NCBI GenBank assembly: GCA_037142515.1
Contig: JBAXAM010000005.1
Coordinates: 1-59,099, forward strand
Direction: 5' to 3'
Length of the DNA stretch: 59,099 bases
DNA from: JBAXAM01 sp037142515
GTDB lineage: Bacteria > Pseudomonadota > Gammaproteobacteria > UBA9339
Made by a program: the position numbers and the translations under genes. The notes beneath the pieces were generated by a model. That model searched no databases and had not been told where the DNA came from. It saw nothing but the letters and a program-made list of their open reading frames with translations. How positions within the stretch are numbered: the stretch's first letter is position 1; each line of letters begins with the position of its first letter. Positions 16,733-25,472 of the stretch are shown here, in pieces.

Positions 16733-17741
16733 ATGAGTAGATTATTGATTACCGGTGGAACTGGGTACACCGGAAGCCATACAGCTGTGATGATGTCGTA
16801 GCTTGGTCACAAAGTTGTTTTGTTTGATAATCTGTCAAACAGCAGTGATATGGTGCTTAGAAAGATTTATCAGCTTACAGGACAATCAATTGACTTTGTT
16901 AGGGGTGATGTGCGTGAAACAGATATGATCAAAAAACTCTTTTGTTATACGGAATTGATGCGGTTTTTCATTTTGCGGGTTTAAAAGCGGTTGGCGAATC
17001 GGCTAAAAGGCCAATTGATTATTATTCCAACAATGTACAGGTGGCTATCAGTCTTTTGGAGGCGATGCAGTCTCGATCAGTCAAAACGCTCATTTTTAGC
17101 AGCAGTGCCACAGTTTATGGGCAACCTCGATATCTTCCTTTGGATGAAACCATCCGACTGACGCCGTTAATCTTTATGGACGTAGTAAGCTGTATATTGA
17201 AGAAATTTTGAACGATATCGTAAAATCAGATCCTGTTTGGCGTGTTTCTTGTTTGCGTTATTTCAATCCAGTTAGAGCGCATGATAGCGGTCTTATTGGC
17301 GAGAACCCAAACCAAGTTCCCAATAATCTTATGCCATATGTTGCATAAGTGGCAGTCGGTCAAAGAACGGAGCTTAGTGTGTTTGGCAATGATTACTCAA
17401 CACTAGATGGGACGAGTGTGAGAGATTATATACATGTTATGGGTATAGCTGAAGGTCGTGCGACTGCTTTAGATTTTCTTTCTGAAAATAGCGGATGGCA
17501 TGCTATCAATTTGGGAGCTAGACAAGGTTATAGCGTTTTAGAGGTCGTGAATGCTTTTGAAAGGGCGTCTGGGCAAAAGATTCCTTGTCGCATCGTACCT
17601 CGTCGTTTTGGTGATGTGGCTGAGTGTTACGCCAACCCTAAAAAAGCAAGTGCTTTGCTAAAATGGCAGGCAAAGCGTACATTGAACGATATGTGTTTAA
17701 GTGCATGGTTATTTCAGAGACAATTAGTGCTTGATCAATAA
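16733..17741 (+). pseudogene. galE: UDP-glucose 4-epimerase, decayed
   Basis: The reading frame is recognisable along its length: SRLLITGGTGYTGSHTA at the start, FHFAGLKAVGES, SSSATVYGQP, FNPVRAHDSGLIGE, GTSVRDYIHVM and GDVAECYANPKKA. It is broken by an in-frame TAG at 16799-16801, a frameshift near 16940, a second frameshift near 17170 and a TAA at 17346-17348. Both stops look like C-to-T changes in Gln codons (CAG, CAA). Lesions spread through the gene argue for genuine decay rather than one sequencing error. The product would have supplied UDP-galactose. Confidence 0.92.
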
Positions 17742-17771
17742 ATTGAAAATGTGCTCGAGAAGTTTCTTAAA

Positions 17772-17800
17772 TTTAAAAGTAATTTAATTCTGTATATAAT
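17772..17800 (+). promoter_or_regulatory. Possible promoter upstream of gmd
   Basis: A perfect TATAAT (17795-17800) with a weak TTTAAA (17772-17777) 17 nt upstream. It would give a leader of about 130 nt before gmd. In such an AT-rich stretch this may be chance. Confidence 0.4.
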
Positions 17801-17934
17801 AGCTCGTGGTTGTTAATGCTAAGTCAAAAAAAATATGAAAGTTGTGACTTGGGCCTGTGCTTTGAGCGGAATAGATAATTATTTCGCTTATAGTTCAGGG
17901 ATTTTTTGAATTTCTAAACACAGAGAGAAAGCTG

Positions 17935-19017
17935 ATGAAAAAAGTAGCGGTGGTTACTGGAGTTACCGGTCAAGATGGTGCATACCTAACTGAGTTTCTT
18001 CTAAATAAAGGATATATTGTGCATGGGGTAAAGAGACGGGCTTCTCTTTTTAACACTGACCGAATTGATCACTTATATGTAGATCCCCATGAAGAAGATT
18101 CTAGGTTGATTCTCCATTTTGGAGATTTAACCGATTCAACAAATCTAATTCGTATTGTTCAACAAACGCAGCCTGATGAAATATACAATCTGGCTGCAAT
18201 GAGTCATGTCGCAGTTAGCTTTGAAACTCCAGAATATACAGCGAATGCGGATGCTCTTGGAACGTTGCGACTTCTTGAGGCGATACGTATTCTTGGGCTT
18301 CAAAATAAAACGAAATTTTATCAGGCTTCGACATCAGAGCTTTATGGATTAGTTCAAGAGCCTGCGCAAAGCGAAAAAACTCCGTTTTATCCACGTAGCC
18401 CTTATGCAGTGGCCAAGCTTTATGCATATTGGATTACAGTTAACTACCGCGAAGCATATGGAATGTATGCATGCAATGGGATACTATTCAACCACGAAAG
18501 TCCAATAAGAGGCGAAACTTTTGTCACAAGAAAAATAACCATAGCATTAACTCGAATTAAAGTCGGAATTCAGGATTGTCTTTATCTCGGCAATATCGAT
18601 GCCCGCAGGGACTGGGGTCATGCGAAAGACTATGTTGAAATACAGTGGGTTATGTTGCAACAAGATGAACCAGATGATTATGTTATTGGGACTGGAATTC
18701 AGCATAGTGTAAGAGATTTTATAAATACTGCTTCTAGTCTTCTTGGTATGGAGCTTAATTGGGTTGGAAAGGGTGTTAAAGAAAGAGCTATATGGAAGGG
18801 GAAAACGATCATACGAATAGATCCAGTATATTTTCGATCAGCCGAAGTTGAGACCCTTCTTGCTAATCCTGTTAAGGCGAAAAAACGTCTCAACTGGAAG
18901 CCAAAGATCTCATTTAAGCAGCTCGTAGCTGAAATGGTAGTATCGGATTTGCAGCTTGCGGAAAGAGATGTCTTGATGAAAAAGTCAGGTTATGCAATGC
19001 CTAGCTACAAAGAATAA
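17935..19017 (+). CDS. gmd: GDP-mannose 4,6-dehydratase
   Basis: Converts GDP-mannose to GDP-4-keto-6-deoxymannose. The 360-residue SDR begins VVTGVTGQDGAYLTEFLL and has RRASLFNTDRIDHLY, YNLAAMSHVAVSFETPEYTA and the catalytic STSELYG and YAVAKLYAYW motifs, all typical of Gmd. NHESPIRGETFVTRKI is the substrate-loop signature. ManC upstream would supply its substrate, and the Fcl-like protein at 23603 is a candidate next enzyme. It begins after the galE remnant, 5 bp before the ABC exporter. Confidence 0.96.
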   Translation: MKKVAVVTGVTGQDGAYLTEFLLNKGYIVHGVKRRASLFNTDRIDHLYVDPHEEDSRLILHFGDLTDSTNLIRIVQQTQPDEIYNLAAMSHVAVSFETPEYTANADALGTLRLLEAIRILGLQNKTKFYQASTSELYGLVQEPAQSEKTPFYPRSPYAVAKLYAYWITVNYREAYGMYACNGILFNHESPIRGETFVTRKITIALTRIKVGIQDCLYLGNIDARRDWGHAKDYVEIQWVMLQQDEPDDYVIGTGIQHSVRDFINTASSLLGMELNWVGKGVKERAIWKGKTIIRIDPVYFRSAEVETLLANPVKAKKRLNWKPKISFKQLVAEMVVSDLQLAERDVLMKKSGYAMPSYKE

Positions 19018-19022
19018 ATATT

Positions 19023-20771
19023 ATGAGTTCATGGCAAATAATTATTCATCTAAAGAAACTGTGTGGACATCTCCAAAAAGAGAAAAGGGCAGAGGTTTTG
19101 TTGTTAATTGTAGCGATGGTGCTGACTTCAGTAGTTGAAATATTTGCTATTGGTTCGATTTTTCCATTTTTGACTGCGCTTACCGCACCTGATATTTTTC
19201 TTAATCGATACAGATTGGTAGCAGAGTCAATTAGGCTCCAAGAATTAAGTCCAAATCAAGCTACATTGTTTTGCACAGTGATTTTTGTTGCTGTTGTATT
19301 CGTTGCAAATATAGCACGACTATGGTTGTTTTATTATTCGAACAATACAGGATTTAAATTGGGCGTGTCATTTAATAGGGCTCTCTTTAGTGCCATGCTT
19401 AGAATACCATACGAAGACCAAATAAAAATTCCCATAAGTGAAACCATTGCAAATGCAACCGCGAAATCCGGTATTATTATTTACAACATAATTTTGCCAT
19501 GTGTCAACATCGTTGCTGTTAGTATACTAATTTTATTTGCAATAAGTGGATTCGTTCTATTTGTACCATATTTGGCACTCAGCGTGCTTGCTACGTTGAT
19601 TGTTCTATACATAATCACAAACCAACTAACGAAGAAAAAACTGCAAAGTATTTCAGCTATAATAAATAATAATACTGCAAAGGTAATACGCGAAATCCAG
19701 GAAGCGTTTGGTGTTATAAGGGAGGTCACCTTGTACTCTTTGAGTGAAAAATATGAAGAACAATATTCAAAAGCTGATCAAAAATTAAGACTTGCGCAGT
19801 CGCGTGCGGCATTTTTTGCTGCTGCTCCCCGATATATACTCGAGGCAATGGCGGTTATATTTTTAGCTATTTTTGCGTATATTTCGCAGACAAATAACAG
19901 CGAGTTTCTTCCGCTGATTGGTTTTATTGCATTTGCTGTTCAGCGTTTGTTACCTCAACTACAGCAAGCATATAGTTCTTTCTCGAGTGTTCAGGGTGCA
20001 CAACATGTGTTATTTGATATTAATAACATTTTAGATGCTAGCAAAGCCATTCCAGCGCAAGCAAATGTCGAGATTAAGCTTGATCGTCGAATAACATTAT
20101 CCAGTGTCGCTTATAAAATTCCTGAGACAAATATATTTCCTTTGAGGAATATCTCGGCAACTTTTGATAAAGGGCAGATTACGGCAATAGTCGGAGCTAG
20201 CGGGGTAGGGAAAAGTACTTTGTTAGATATCATTTGCGGGCTATATCCTCCAAGTTTAGGTGAGATATATATTGATCAAGAAAAGTTGACGGCAGAAAAT
20301 GTTCATGTTTGGAGAAAAAATGTAGCGTACGTGTCACAAGCCCCTTTTCTTTTTGAGGGTTCAATTCTTCGTAATATTGCGCAAACAATTGATGGAGAGT
20401 TAATTGATGAAAATCGTGCGTATCAAGCGGCAAGATACGCACAGATATATGATTGGGTGATTTCTTTGCCAAATAGCTTTCACTCCATAATTCGTGATCG
20501 AGGATCTAATCTTTCAGGAGGGCAAAAACAAAGAATTTGTATTGCTCGCGCCTTATATCGAAGAGCTGAAGTTTTGTGTTTGGATGAGTCATCGAACGCT
20601 TTGGACGATCGCACTGAGCGCGAATTATATGCAACATTGGAACTACTCAAAAGAAATATAGCAGTTATTGTTGTTACTCACAAAAGTTCTGCGTTAATGT
20701 TATTTGATATGGTTTACGAAATTAAAGAAGGATCAATAAGAGTCTATGACAATCAAATACTCCATTCCTAA
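19023..20771 (+). CDS. ABC exporter, fused membrane and ATPase domains (PglK/MsbA type)
   Basis: A 582-residue half-transporter. About six membrane helices lie in residues 20-310, followed by an ATPase domain with Walker A GASGVGKST (about residues 390-398), signature LSGGQKQR (about 497) and Walker B VLCLDES (about 520). The arrangement matches PglK-type flippases of lipid-linked oligosaccharides as well as MsbA-type exporters. No Wzx was recognised in the locus, so this is the best candidate for moving the undecaprenyl-linked unit across the inner membrane. The transketolase gene overlaps its end by 26 bp. Confidence 0.85.
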   Translation: MSSWQIIIHLKKLCGHLQKEKRAEVLLLIVAMVLTSVVEIFAIGSIFPFLTALTAPDIFLNRYRLVAESIRLQELSPNQATLFCTVIFVAVVFVANIARLWLFYYSNNTGFKLGVSFNRALFSAMLRIPYEDQIKIPISETIANATAKSGIIIYNIILPCVNIVAVSILILFAISGFVLFVPYLALSVLATLIVLYIITNQLTKKKLQSISAIINNNTAKVIREIQEAFGVIREVTLYSLSEKYEEQYSKADQKLRLAQSRAAFFAAAPRYILEAMAVIFLAIFAYISQTNNSEFLPLIGFIAFAVQRLLPQLQQAYSSFSSVQGAQHVLFDINNILDASKAIPAQANVEIKLDRRITLSSVAYKIPETNIFPLRNISATFDKGQITAIVGASGVGKSTLLDIICGLYPPSLGEIYIDQEKLTAENVHVWRKNVAYVSQAPFLFEGSILRNIAQTIDGELIDENRAYQAARYAQIYDWVISLPNSFHSIIRDRGSNLSGGQKQRICIARALYRRAEVLCLDESSNALDDRTERELYATLELLKRNIAVIVVTHKSSALMLFDMVYEIKEGSIRVYDNQILHS

Positions 20772-21546
20772 AGCTGAAGTTGAGCTGAAATCTTTAAAAA
20801 AGGAAATTATAAGGTTGTCGATGCAAAAAAAAGAAGGGCATATTGGAAGTTCCCTTTCAATTTTACACATACTTTATCATTTATATGCTACGGTTTTTGA
20901 CCGAAATATTACAAAAGATTCAAATAAATTTATATTAAGCAAGGGACATGCTGCTTTGGGTTTGTATGTGATTCTTCATCATTTTTCTTACATAAGCCGT
21001 GAAGAATTAGATAGCTTCTGTGGTTTTGAAAGTATTTTGGGCGGACATCCTAATGTGAGAAAAATTAGTGCTGTATCAGCTTCAACTGGCTCGCTAGGGC
21101 ACGGTTTGCCTATGGCAACTGGTATCGCAATGGCAAAAAAAATACAAGAAAATCTTGGGAAAGTCTATTGCTTAATCGGTGATGGAGAAGCGAATGAGGG
21201 AACAATTTGGGAAGCTGCGCTTCTCGCGTCAGAGCACAGCTTAGGAAATCTAACCTGCATTATGGATATGAATATGTCAGGCGAAAGGGCTATACGGTTG
21301 GGTAATTTGTTATCTAAATTTCAGTCATTTGGATTTGAGTCATATGAAATAGATGGACATGACTTACATGCGATAAGTGAAGCGTTAGAGATACAACTGG
21401 ATAGTTCAAAACCGAAATTTATTCTTGCAAACACTGTGAAGGGAAAGGGGATTAGGAGGATGGAAGGAAATCCGGCGTGGCATCACCGGTCACCAACTGA
21501 GAGTGAGTATGAGGAAATAATTCAGGAGTTTAGTGAGGAACTATGA
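20746..21546 (+). CDS. Transketolase, N-terminal (TPP-binding) subunit
   Basis: A 266-residue protein corresponding to the first third of transketolase. It has SKGHAALGLYV, GSLGHGLPMATG and the thiamine-diphosphate motif GDGEANEG with the closing Asn about 25 residues later (IMDMN). Split transketolases of this kind pair with a separate C-terminal subunit, which follows with a 4-bp ATGA overlap. Being inside a sugar locus, it may act on a sugar precursor rather than serve central metabolism (inference). The start overlaps the ABC gene. Confidence 0.87.
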   Translation: MTIKYSIPKAEVELKSLKKEIIRLSMQKKEGHIGSSLSILHILYHLYATVFDRNITKDSNKFILSKGHAALGLYVILHHFSYISREELDSFCGFESILGGHPNVRKISAVSASTGSLGHGLPMATGIAMAKKIQENLGKVYCLIGDGEANEGTIWEAALLASEHSLGNLTCIMDMNMSGERAIRLGNLLSKFQSFGFESYEIDGHDLHAISEALEIQLDSSKPKFILANTVKGKGIRRMEGNPAWHHRSPTESEYEEIIQEFSEEL

Positions 21547-22421
21547 GGACGCAATTTATTGAAACTGTTAGCAGTGTATTCAATGAAAATGAAAACGTTG
21601 TATTGTTGCTTGGAGATATTGGTGTATACGGATTTAGGACACTTCTTGAGAAATTTCCAAAGCGTGCACTTAATATTGGTATTCTAGAGCAAGCGACCGT
21701 CAGCGTCGCAGCAGGTATGTCAATGTCTGGATTAATTCCGATAGTGCATACAATCGCTCCATTTTTGATTGAGCGCGCCTTTGAGCAAATAAAAATTGAT
21801 TTTGGATATCAAAAATTGTCCGGTAATTTGGTTAGCGTCGGAGCATCTTACGACTATGCAGCACTTGGTTGTACTCATCATTGTCCGGGGGATGTTGCAT
21901 TGCTACAAACAATTCCTGGAGCGCAAATTATAGTGCCAGGACATAAGAAAGAGTTTGATTATTTATTCAAAAGTAACTATAACAATACTATGTTAAGCTA
22001 CTTTAGGTTGAGTGAGCTAAGTAATGATATCCATTTTAAGCTAGATTATAACCGCGCGAAGGTAGTAAAAACTGGGAGTCGTGCTGTAATTGTTGTTGTT
22101 GGTCCACTTCTTTCGCGAGTTTTAGAGGCTAGCCGAGAATACGATGTAACAGTTATTTACTATAATACAGTTAGTCCATTCGATTCTGAAACGCTATATA
22201 AAAATGTTACATATGGTCAGAAAATTATTTCTATAGTGCCTTTTTATGAATCTACGATAACCCATAAAATTATTAGGAGCGTATGCGGGAAGGTTTCTGA
22301 TGTTAGGGCTATTGGTGTGCCAATAGAATTTGCGGACAATTATGGTTCAGCTGCTGAACATGACAATAAATTTGGGCTTGATGTAAATTCTTTAAAAGTA
22401 CGAATTGGTGCTATATTGTGA
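21543..22421 (+). CDS. Transketolase, C-terminal (pyrimidine-binding) subunit
   Basis: A 292-residue protein matching the Pyr and C-terminal domains of transketolase. It has LLLGDIGVYGF, NIGILEQATVSVAAGMSMSG with the conserved Glu that activates TPP, and GCTHHCPGDVALLQTIPG. It needs the preceding subunit to form an active site. The stop is followed by a 75-bp gap and then an SDR gene. The pair could make sedoheptulose 7-phosphate for the heptose module, or add a two-carbon branch to a nucleotide keto-sugar; the sequence does not decide between these. Confidence 0.85.
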   Translation: MRTQFIETVSSVFNENENVVLLLGDIGVYGFRTLLEKFPKRALNIGILEQATVSVAAGMSMSGLIPIVHTIAPFLIERAFEQIKIDFGYQKLSGNLVSVGASYDYAALGCTHHCPGDVALLQTIPGAQIIVPGHKKEFDYLFKSNYNNTMLSYFRLSELSNDIHFKLDYNRAKVVKTGSRAVIVVVGPLLSRVLEASREYDVTVIYYNTVSPFDSETLYKNVTYGQKIISIVPFYESTITHKIIRSVCGKVSDVRAIGVPIEFADNYGSAAEHDNKFGLDVNSLKVRIGAIL

Positions 22422-22496
22422 GTAAGATAGTAGTTTTTTATGTAGTAGTTTTATGGTGAGGCGCAACGTTAGTCGAAGATAATTTTTGTTATAAAT

Positions 22497-23528
22497 ATGT
22501 TAAATTACTTAAAATCCCAAGCGTACTATCCGGATGGAAAAATCTCTAACCAAATGGAGGGTTGCCGTATATTAATAACAGGTGCTTCGGGATTAGTCGG
22601 GCTTAATTTGATAGCATCTCTTCTATTGGCGCGTGACTCTGGCACTAATCTTTCGATATTTGCAATAGTGGGTTCTAATCGAGATTTATTAATTCAATCC
22701 TTAGATTCACATGATATACATGTAATTCAATGTGACTTAGGAAGTATTAATACAATATTGAATCTTGGGATGTTTGATATAATAGTCCACGCGGCTGGTT
22801 ATGGGCAGCCAGGGAAATTTATGTCCAATAAGTTGTCAACAATAACGTTGAACAGCACAACGCTACAAAAGTTGGCCGATATCCTAAGTCCTGGTGGGCG
22901 CTTGCTTTTCATTAGTACAAGCGAGTTATATGGCTGTGGCCTAAATAATTTTCACACTGAATCTGATGTTGGCACAACAATGCCACAGCATCCACGTGCA
23001 TGTTATATTGAGGCAAAAAGGATAGGAGAGACTATATGCGAAGTAATGCGTGAGAAAGGGGTAATCGCATATTCAGCACGACTTGCATTGGGATACGGTC
23101 CAGGTGTTTGGATGAACGATCAACGAGTCTTGAATCAGTTTATACAGAAGGCTTTGGTACAGCACAAAATAGAGCTGCTTGACTCTGGTAATGCAGTAAG
23201 AACTTATTGTTATATTACGAACGTAGTAGAAATGTTACTGAATATTATACTACGAGGAACACAGTCTGTATATAATGTTGGAGGTAAATCAAAAACAACA
23301 ATTAAGGAGTTGGCATTGTTAATTGGTGAGCAGTTGGAAGTATCGGTTTGTGTGCCAATCGACAGTATTGAACTTGAGGGTGCCCCTAGGAATGTTGCGC
23401 TTGATTTGAGTAGGTATGGACAAGAGTTTGGTCCGATTAAATTTACACCGCTTACGGATGGCATAATGCGTACGATAAATTGGTATAAGCACATTCTTTC
23501 TGCGAAAGCGGAAGGATATGAATGGTGA
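22497..23528 (+). CDS. NAD-dependent sugar epimerase/dehydratase (extended SDR)
   Basis: A 343-residue extended SDR. The nucleotide-binding GASGLVG lies near residue 28. FISTSELYG and a catalytic Tyr-x3-Lys (YIEAKRIGE) follow, and ARLALGYGPG marks the substrate-binding half. The N-terminal 20 residues before the Rossmann fold resemble those of WbmF-like proteins. Which nucleotide sugar it uses cannot be told. Neighbouring Gmd and Fcl-like genes suggest a GDP-linked deoxyhexose. An internal ATG at 22554 is a possible alternative start. Confidence 0.8.
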   Translation: MLNYLKSQAYYPDGKISNQMEGCRILITGASGLVGLNLIASLLLARDSGTNLSIFAIVGSNRDLLIQSLDSHDIHVIQCDLGSINTILNLGMFDIIVHAAGYGQPGKFMSNKLSTITLNSTTLQKLADILSPGGRLLFISTSELYGCGLNNFHTESDVGTTMPQHPRACYIEAKRIGETICEVMREKGVIAYSARLALGYGPGVWMNDQRVLNQFIQKALVQHKIELLDSGNAVRTYCYITNVVEMLLNIILRGTQSVYNVGGKSKTTIKELALLIGEQLEVSVCVPIDSIELEGAPRNVALDLSRYGQEFGPIKFTPLTDGIMRTINWYKHILSAKAEGYEW

Positions 23529-23602
23529 ATTCAAGTCATTATAGTTTTGAAAAATATCGTAACTTTTAGAGAAAACACAAATAATGTGAGGTTTAAAGTT
23601 TC

Positions 23603-24544
23603 GTGAACGACATCATATTAGTAACTGGAAGTAGTGGTTTGGTTGGATCTGCGCTAAAGCTAATTCAAAATGTTGAAATGATCTTTCTTACAAGGAAAGA
23701 TGGTGATTTGCGCGATCCATTTGTGGTTAATAAAATCTTTAAAAGATTTCGGCCGCGTAAGGTTATTCATTTAGCAGCTTCTGTAGGTGGTGTAAAAAGT
23801 AATATGCGGAAATCTGCAGATTACTTTTTTGACAATATGATGATCAACCTTAACGTATTTAAGGCAGCTCATAATGTGGGTACTGAAAAAATCTTAGCAT
23901 ATATGTCAACTTGTGTGTTTCCAGATGCAGCACATTATCCACTGAGTGAAAATCAATTGCATAATGGACCTCCCCATGAATCTAATTTCGGGTATGCTTA
24001 TGCTAAACGTATGATTGAAGTGCAAGCAAGGGCATATCGGAAGCAGTATGGAATGCGTTGTGTTGTTGCAATACCGGCGAACATCTATGGACCACACGAT
24101 AATTTTGATTTACAAAATGGACATGTGCTTCCAGCCATCATTCACCGAATGTATCTTGCAAAAAGGCTAAATTCTTCAATTACAGTATGGGGATCTGGTA
24201 AACCGCTAAGAGAATTTGTGTTTTCGAAAGACATTGCAAGATTATCAATTTGGGCAATGGAAAATTATAATGAGGAATCTCCAATTATTTTTTCATCCGG
24301 GAAAGAAGACTCTATCCGCACAGTTGTGGAAGTGTTATGTACAAGTATGCAATTTGAGGGCGAAGTGCTTTTTGACGAAACGCAACCAGATGGTCAGCAT
24401 CGAAAACCATCAGACGGAAGCCGTTTAGGCTTGATATTGCCAAATTTCAGTTGGACAAATCTTGAAGAAGGACTCAAATCTACGGTGAGTTGGTTCACTG
24501 AAAATTTTAAAAGTGCGAGGGGTGTTAGCCATGAATATAATTAA
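23603..24544 (+). CDS. fcl: GDP-L-fucose synthase-like 3,5-epimerase/4-reductase
   Basis: A 313-residue SDR starting at GTG (GAGG about 11 nt upstream). It has TGSSGLVGSA, the FcI-type DLRDP and HLAASVGGVKSNM motifs, STCVFPD, and GYAYAKRM with the catalytic Tyr and Lys. IPANIYGPHDNFD and GSGKPLREFVFSKDIA are characteristic of Fcl/WcaG. It would take the Gmd product to GDP-L-fucose or a close relative. Some paralogues make other 6-deoxy sugars, so the gene symbol is by similarity only. Confidence 0.82.
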   Translation: MNDIILVTGSSGLVGSALKLIQNVEMIFLTRKDGDLRDPFVVNKIFKRFRPRKVIHLAASVGGVKSNMRKSADYFFDNMMINLNVFKAAHNVGTEKILAYMSTCVFPDAAHYPLSENQLHNGPPHESNFGYAYAKRMIEVQARAYRKQYGMRCVVAIPANIYGPHDNFDLQNGHVLPAIIHRMYLAKRLNSSITVWGSGKPLREFVFSKDIARLSIWAMENYNEESPIIFSSGKEDSIRTVVEVLCTSMQFEGEVLFDETQPDGQHRKPSDGSRLGLILPNFSWTNLEEGLKSTVSWFTENFKSARGVSHEYN

Positions 24545-25472
24545 ATCTGCTTTTAAACGAGTCAGTGTTTCTGATATAGAGGAGCTATTTAAAATAGATG
24601 CATCCTCGTATTTAAAGTCCAGAATCAGAGCACTAAATCTAGAATATCATGAAATATCGCAAGCCGAACACGATAAACTGCTAACTATGATCGTGAAAAG
24701 TCTTACAGAAGGAAACTTAATCAGAGCGGGAGAAGAAAGGAGAGATGAGTGGGAGGATGGATGGAGAGAGAATTTAGGATTTTTAAGAACTGGGCAGGAC
24801 ATTTCGGAGGCAATAATACCAAAATATTTTAATAAATACAATGTTGTTCGTTGGGATCGAAGGTTTATTCAGCCGATCTCTGAGAACTTTGAAAGATCAT
24901 CCCTTGCAATAATTGTCGATTATATTGCAGATACATATTTCCGGCATTTCAGTAGTATTTATGAATTTGGTTGTGGGACTGGTCATAACTTATTTTCGAT
25001 GCGATCGGTGAATACTACTGCGAAGCTCCATGGATTAGATTGGGCAACCTCATCACAAGAAATCATCGAAAGTATGCGTAGCTATGGAGTCGATGGCAAT
25101 ATCTTTGGAATTAATTTTGACTATTTTCATCCCAATTTAGAACTTAATCTAGAGGGAGAAGCTGGAGTTTTTACCGTTGCATCTCTAGAGCAGATTGGGA
25201 AACGCTGGGATAAATTCATTGATTTTTTAATAATTAAAAAGCCGCAAATATGCGTACATATCGAGCCTGTAAGCGAATTGCTTGACGAAAATGTGCTACT
25301 GGATTATATGTCGATCGAATATTTTAAAAAAAGAAACTACTTGTCTGGTTTTCTCGCGGGATTACGAGAATTTGAAAAAATGAATAGGATAGAAATAATT
25401 GACGAACGGCGAACGTATATCGGTAGTTTGTTTATTGAGGGGTATTCGATAGTTGTTTGGAGGCCTTTGTAA
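24531..25472 (+). CDS. Class I SAM-dependent methyltransferase
   Basis: A 313-residue protein if it starts at ATG 24531 (GAGGGG 8 nt upstream), overlapping the fcl-like stop by 14 bp; a GTG at 24513 is less likely. The SAM-binding motif YEFGCGTGHNL lies near residue 147, followed by LHGLDWA. The N-terminal 110 residues are charged and helical, of a type found with some sugar-cluster methyltransferases. It probably methylates a sugar (O- or C-methyl) in the polysaccharide; the target is unknown. Confidence 0.75.
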   Translation: MNIIKSAFKRVSVSDIEELFKIDASSYLKSRIRALNLEYHEISQAEHDKLLTMIVKSLTEGNLIRAGEERRDEWEDGWRENLGFLRTGQDISEAIIPKYFNKYNVVRWDRRFIQPISENFERSSLAIIVDYIADTYFRHFSSIYEFGCGTGHNLFSMRSVNTTAKLHGLDWATSSQEIIESMRSYGVDGNIFGINFDYFHPNLELNLEGEAGVFTVASLEQIGKRWDKFIDFLIIKKPQICVHIEPVSELLDENVLLDYMSIEYFKKRNYLSGFLAGLREFEKMNRIEIIDERRTYIGSLFIEGYSIVVWRPL

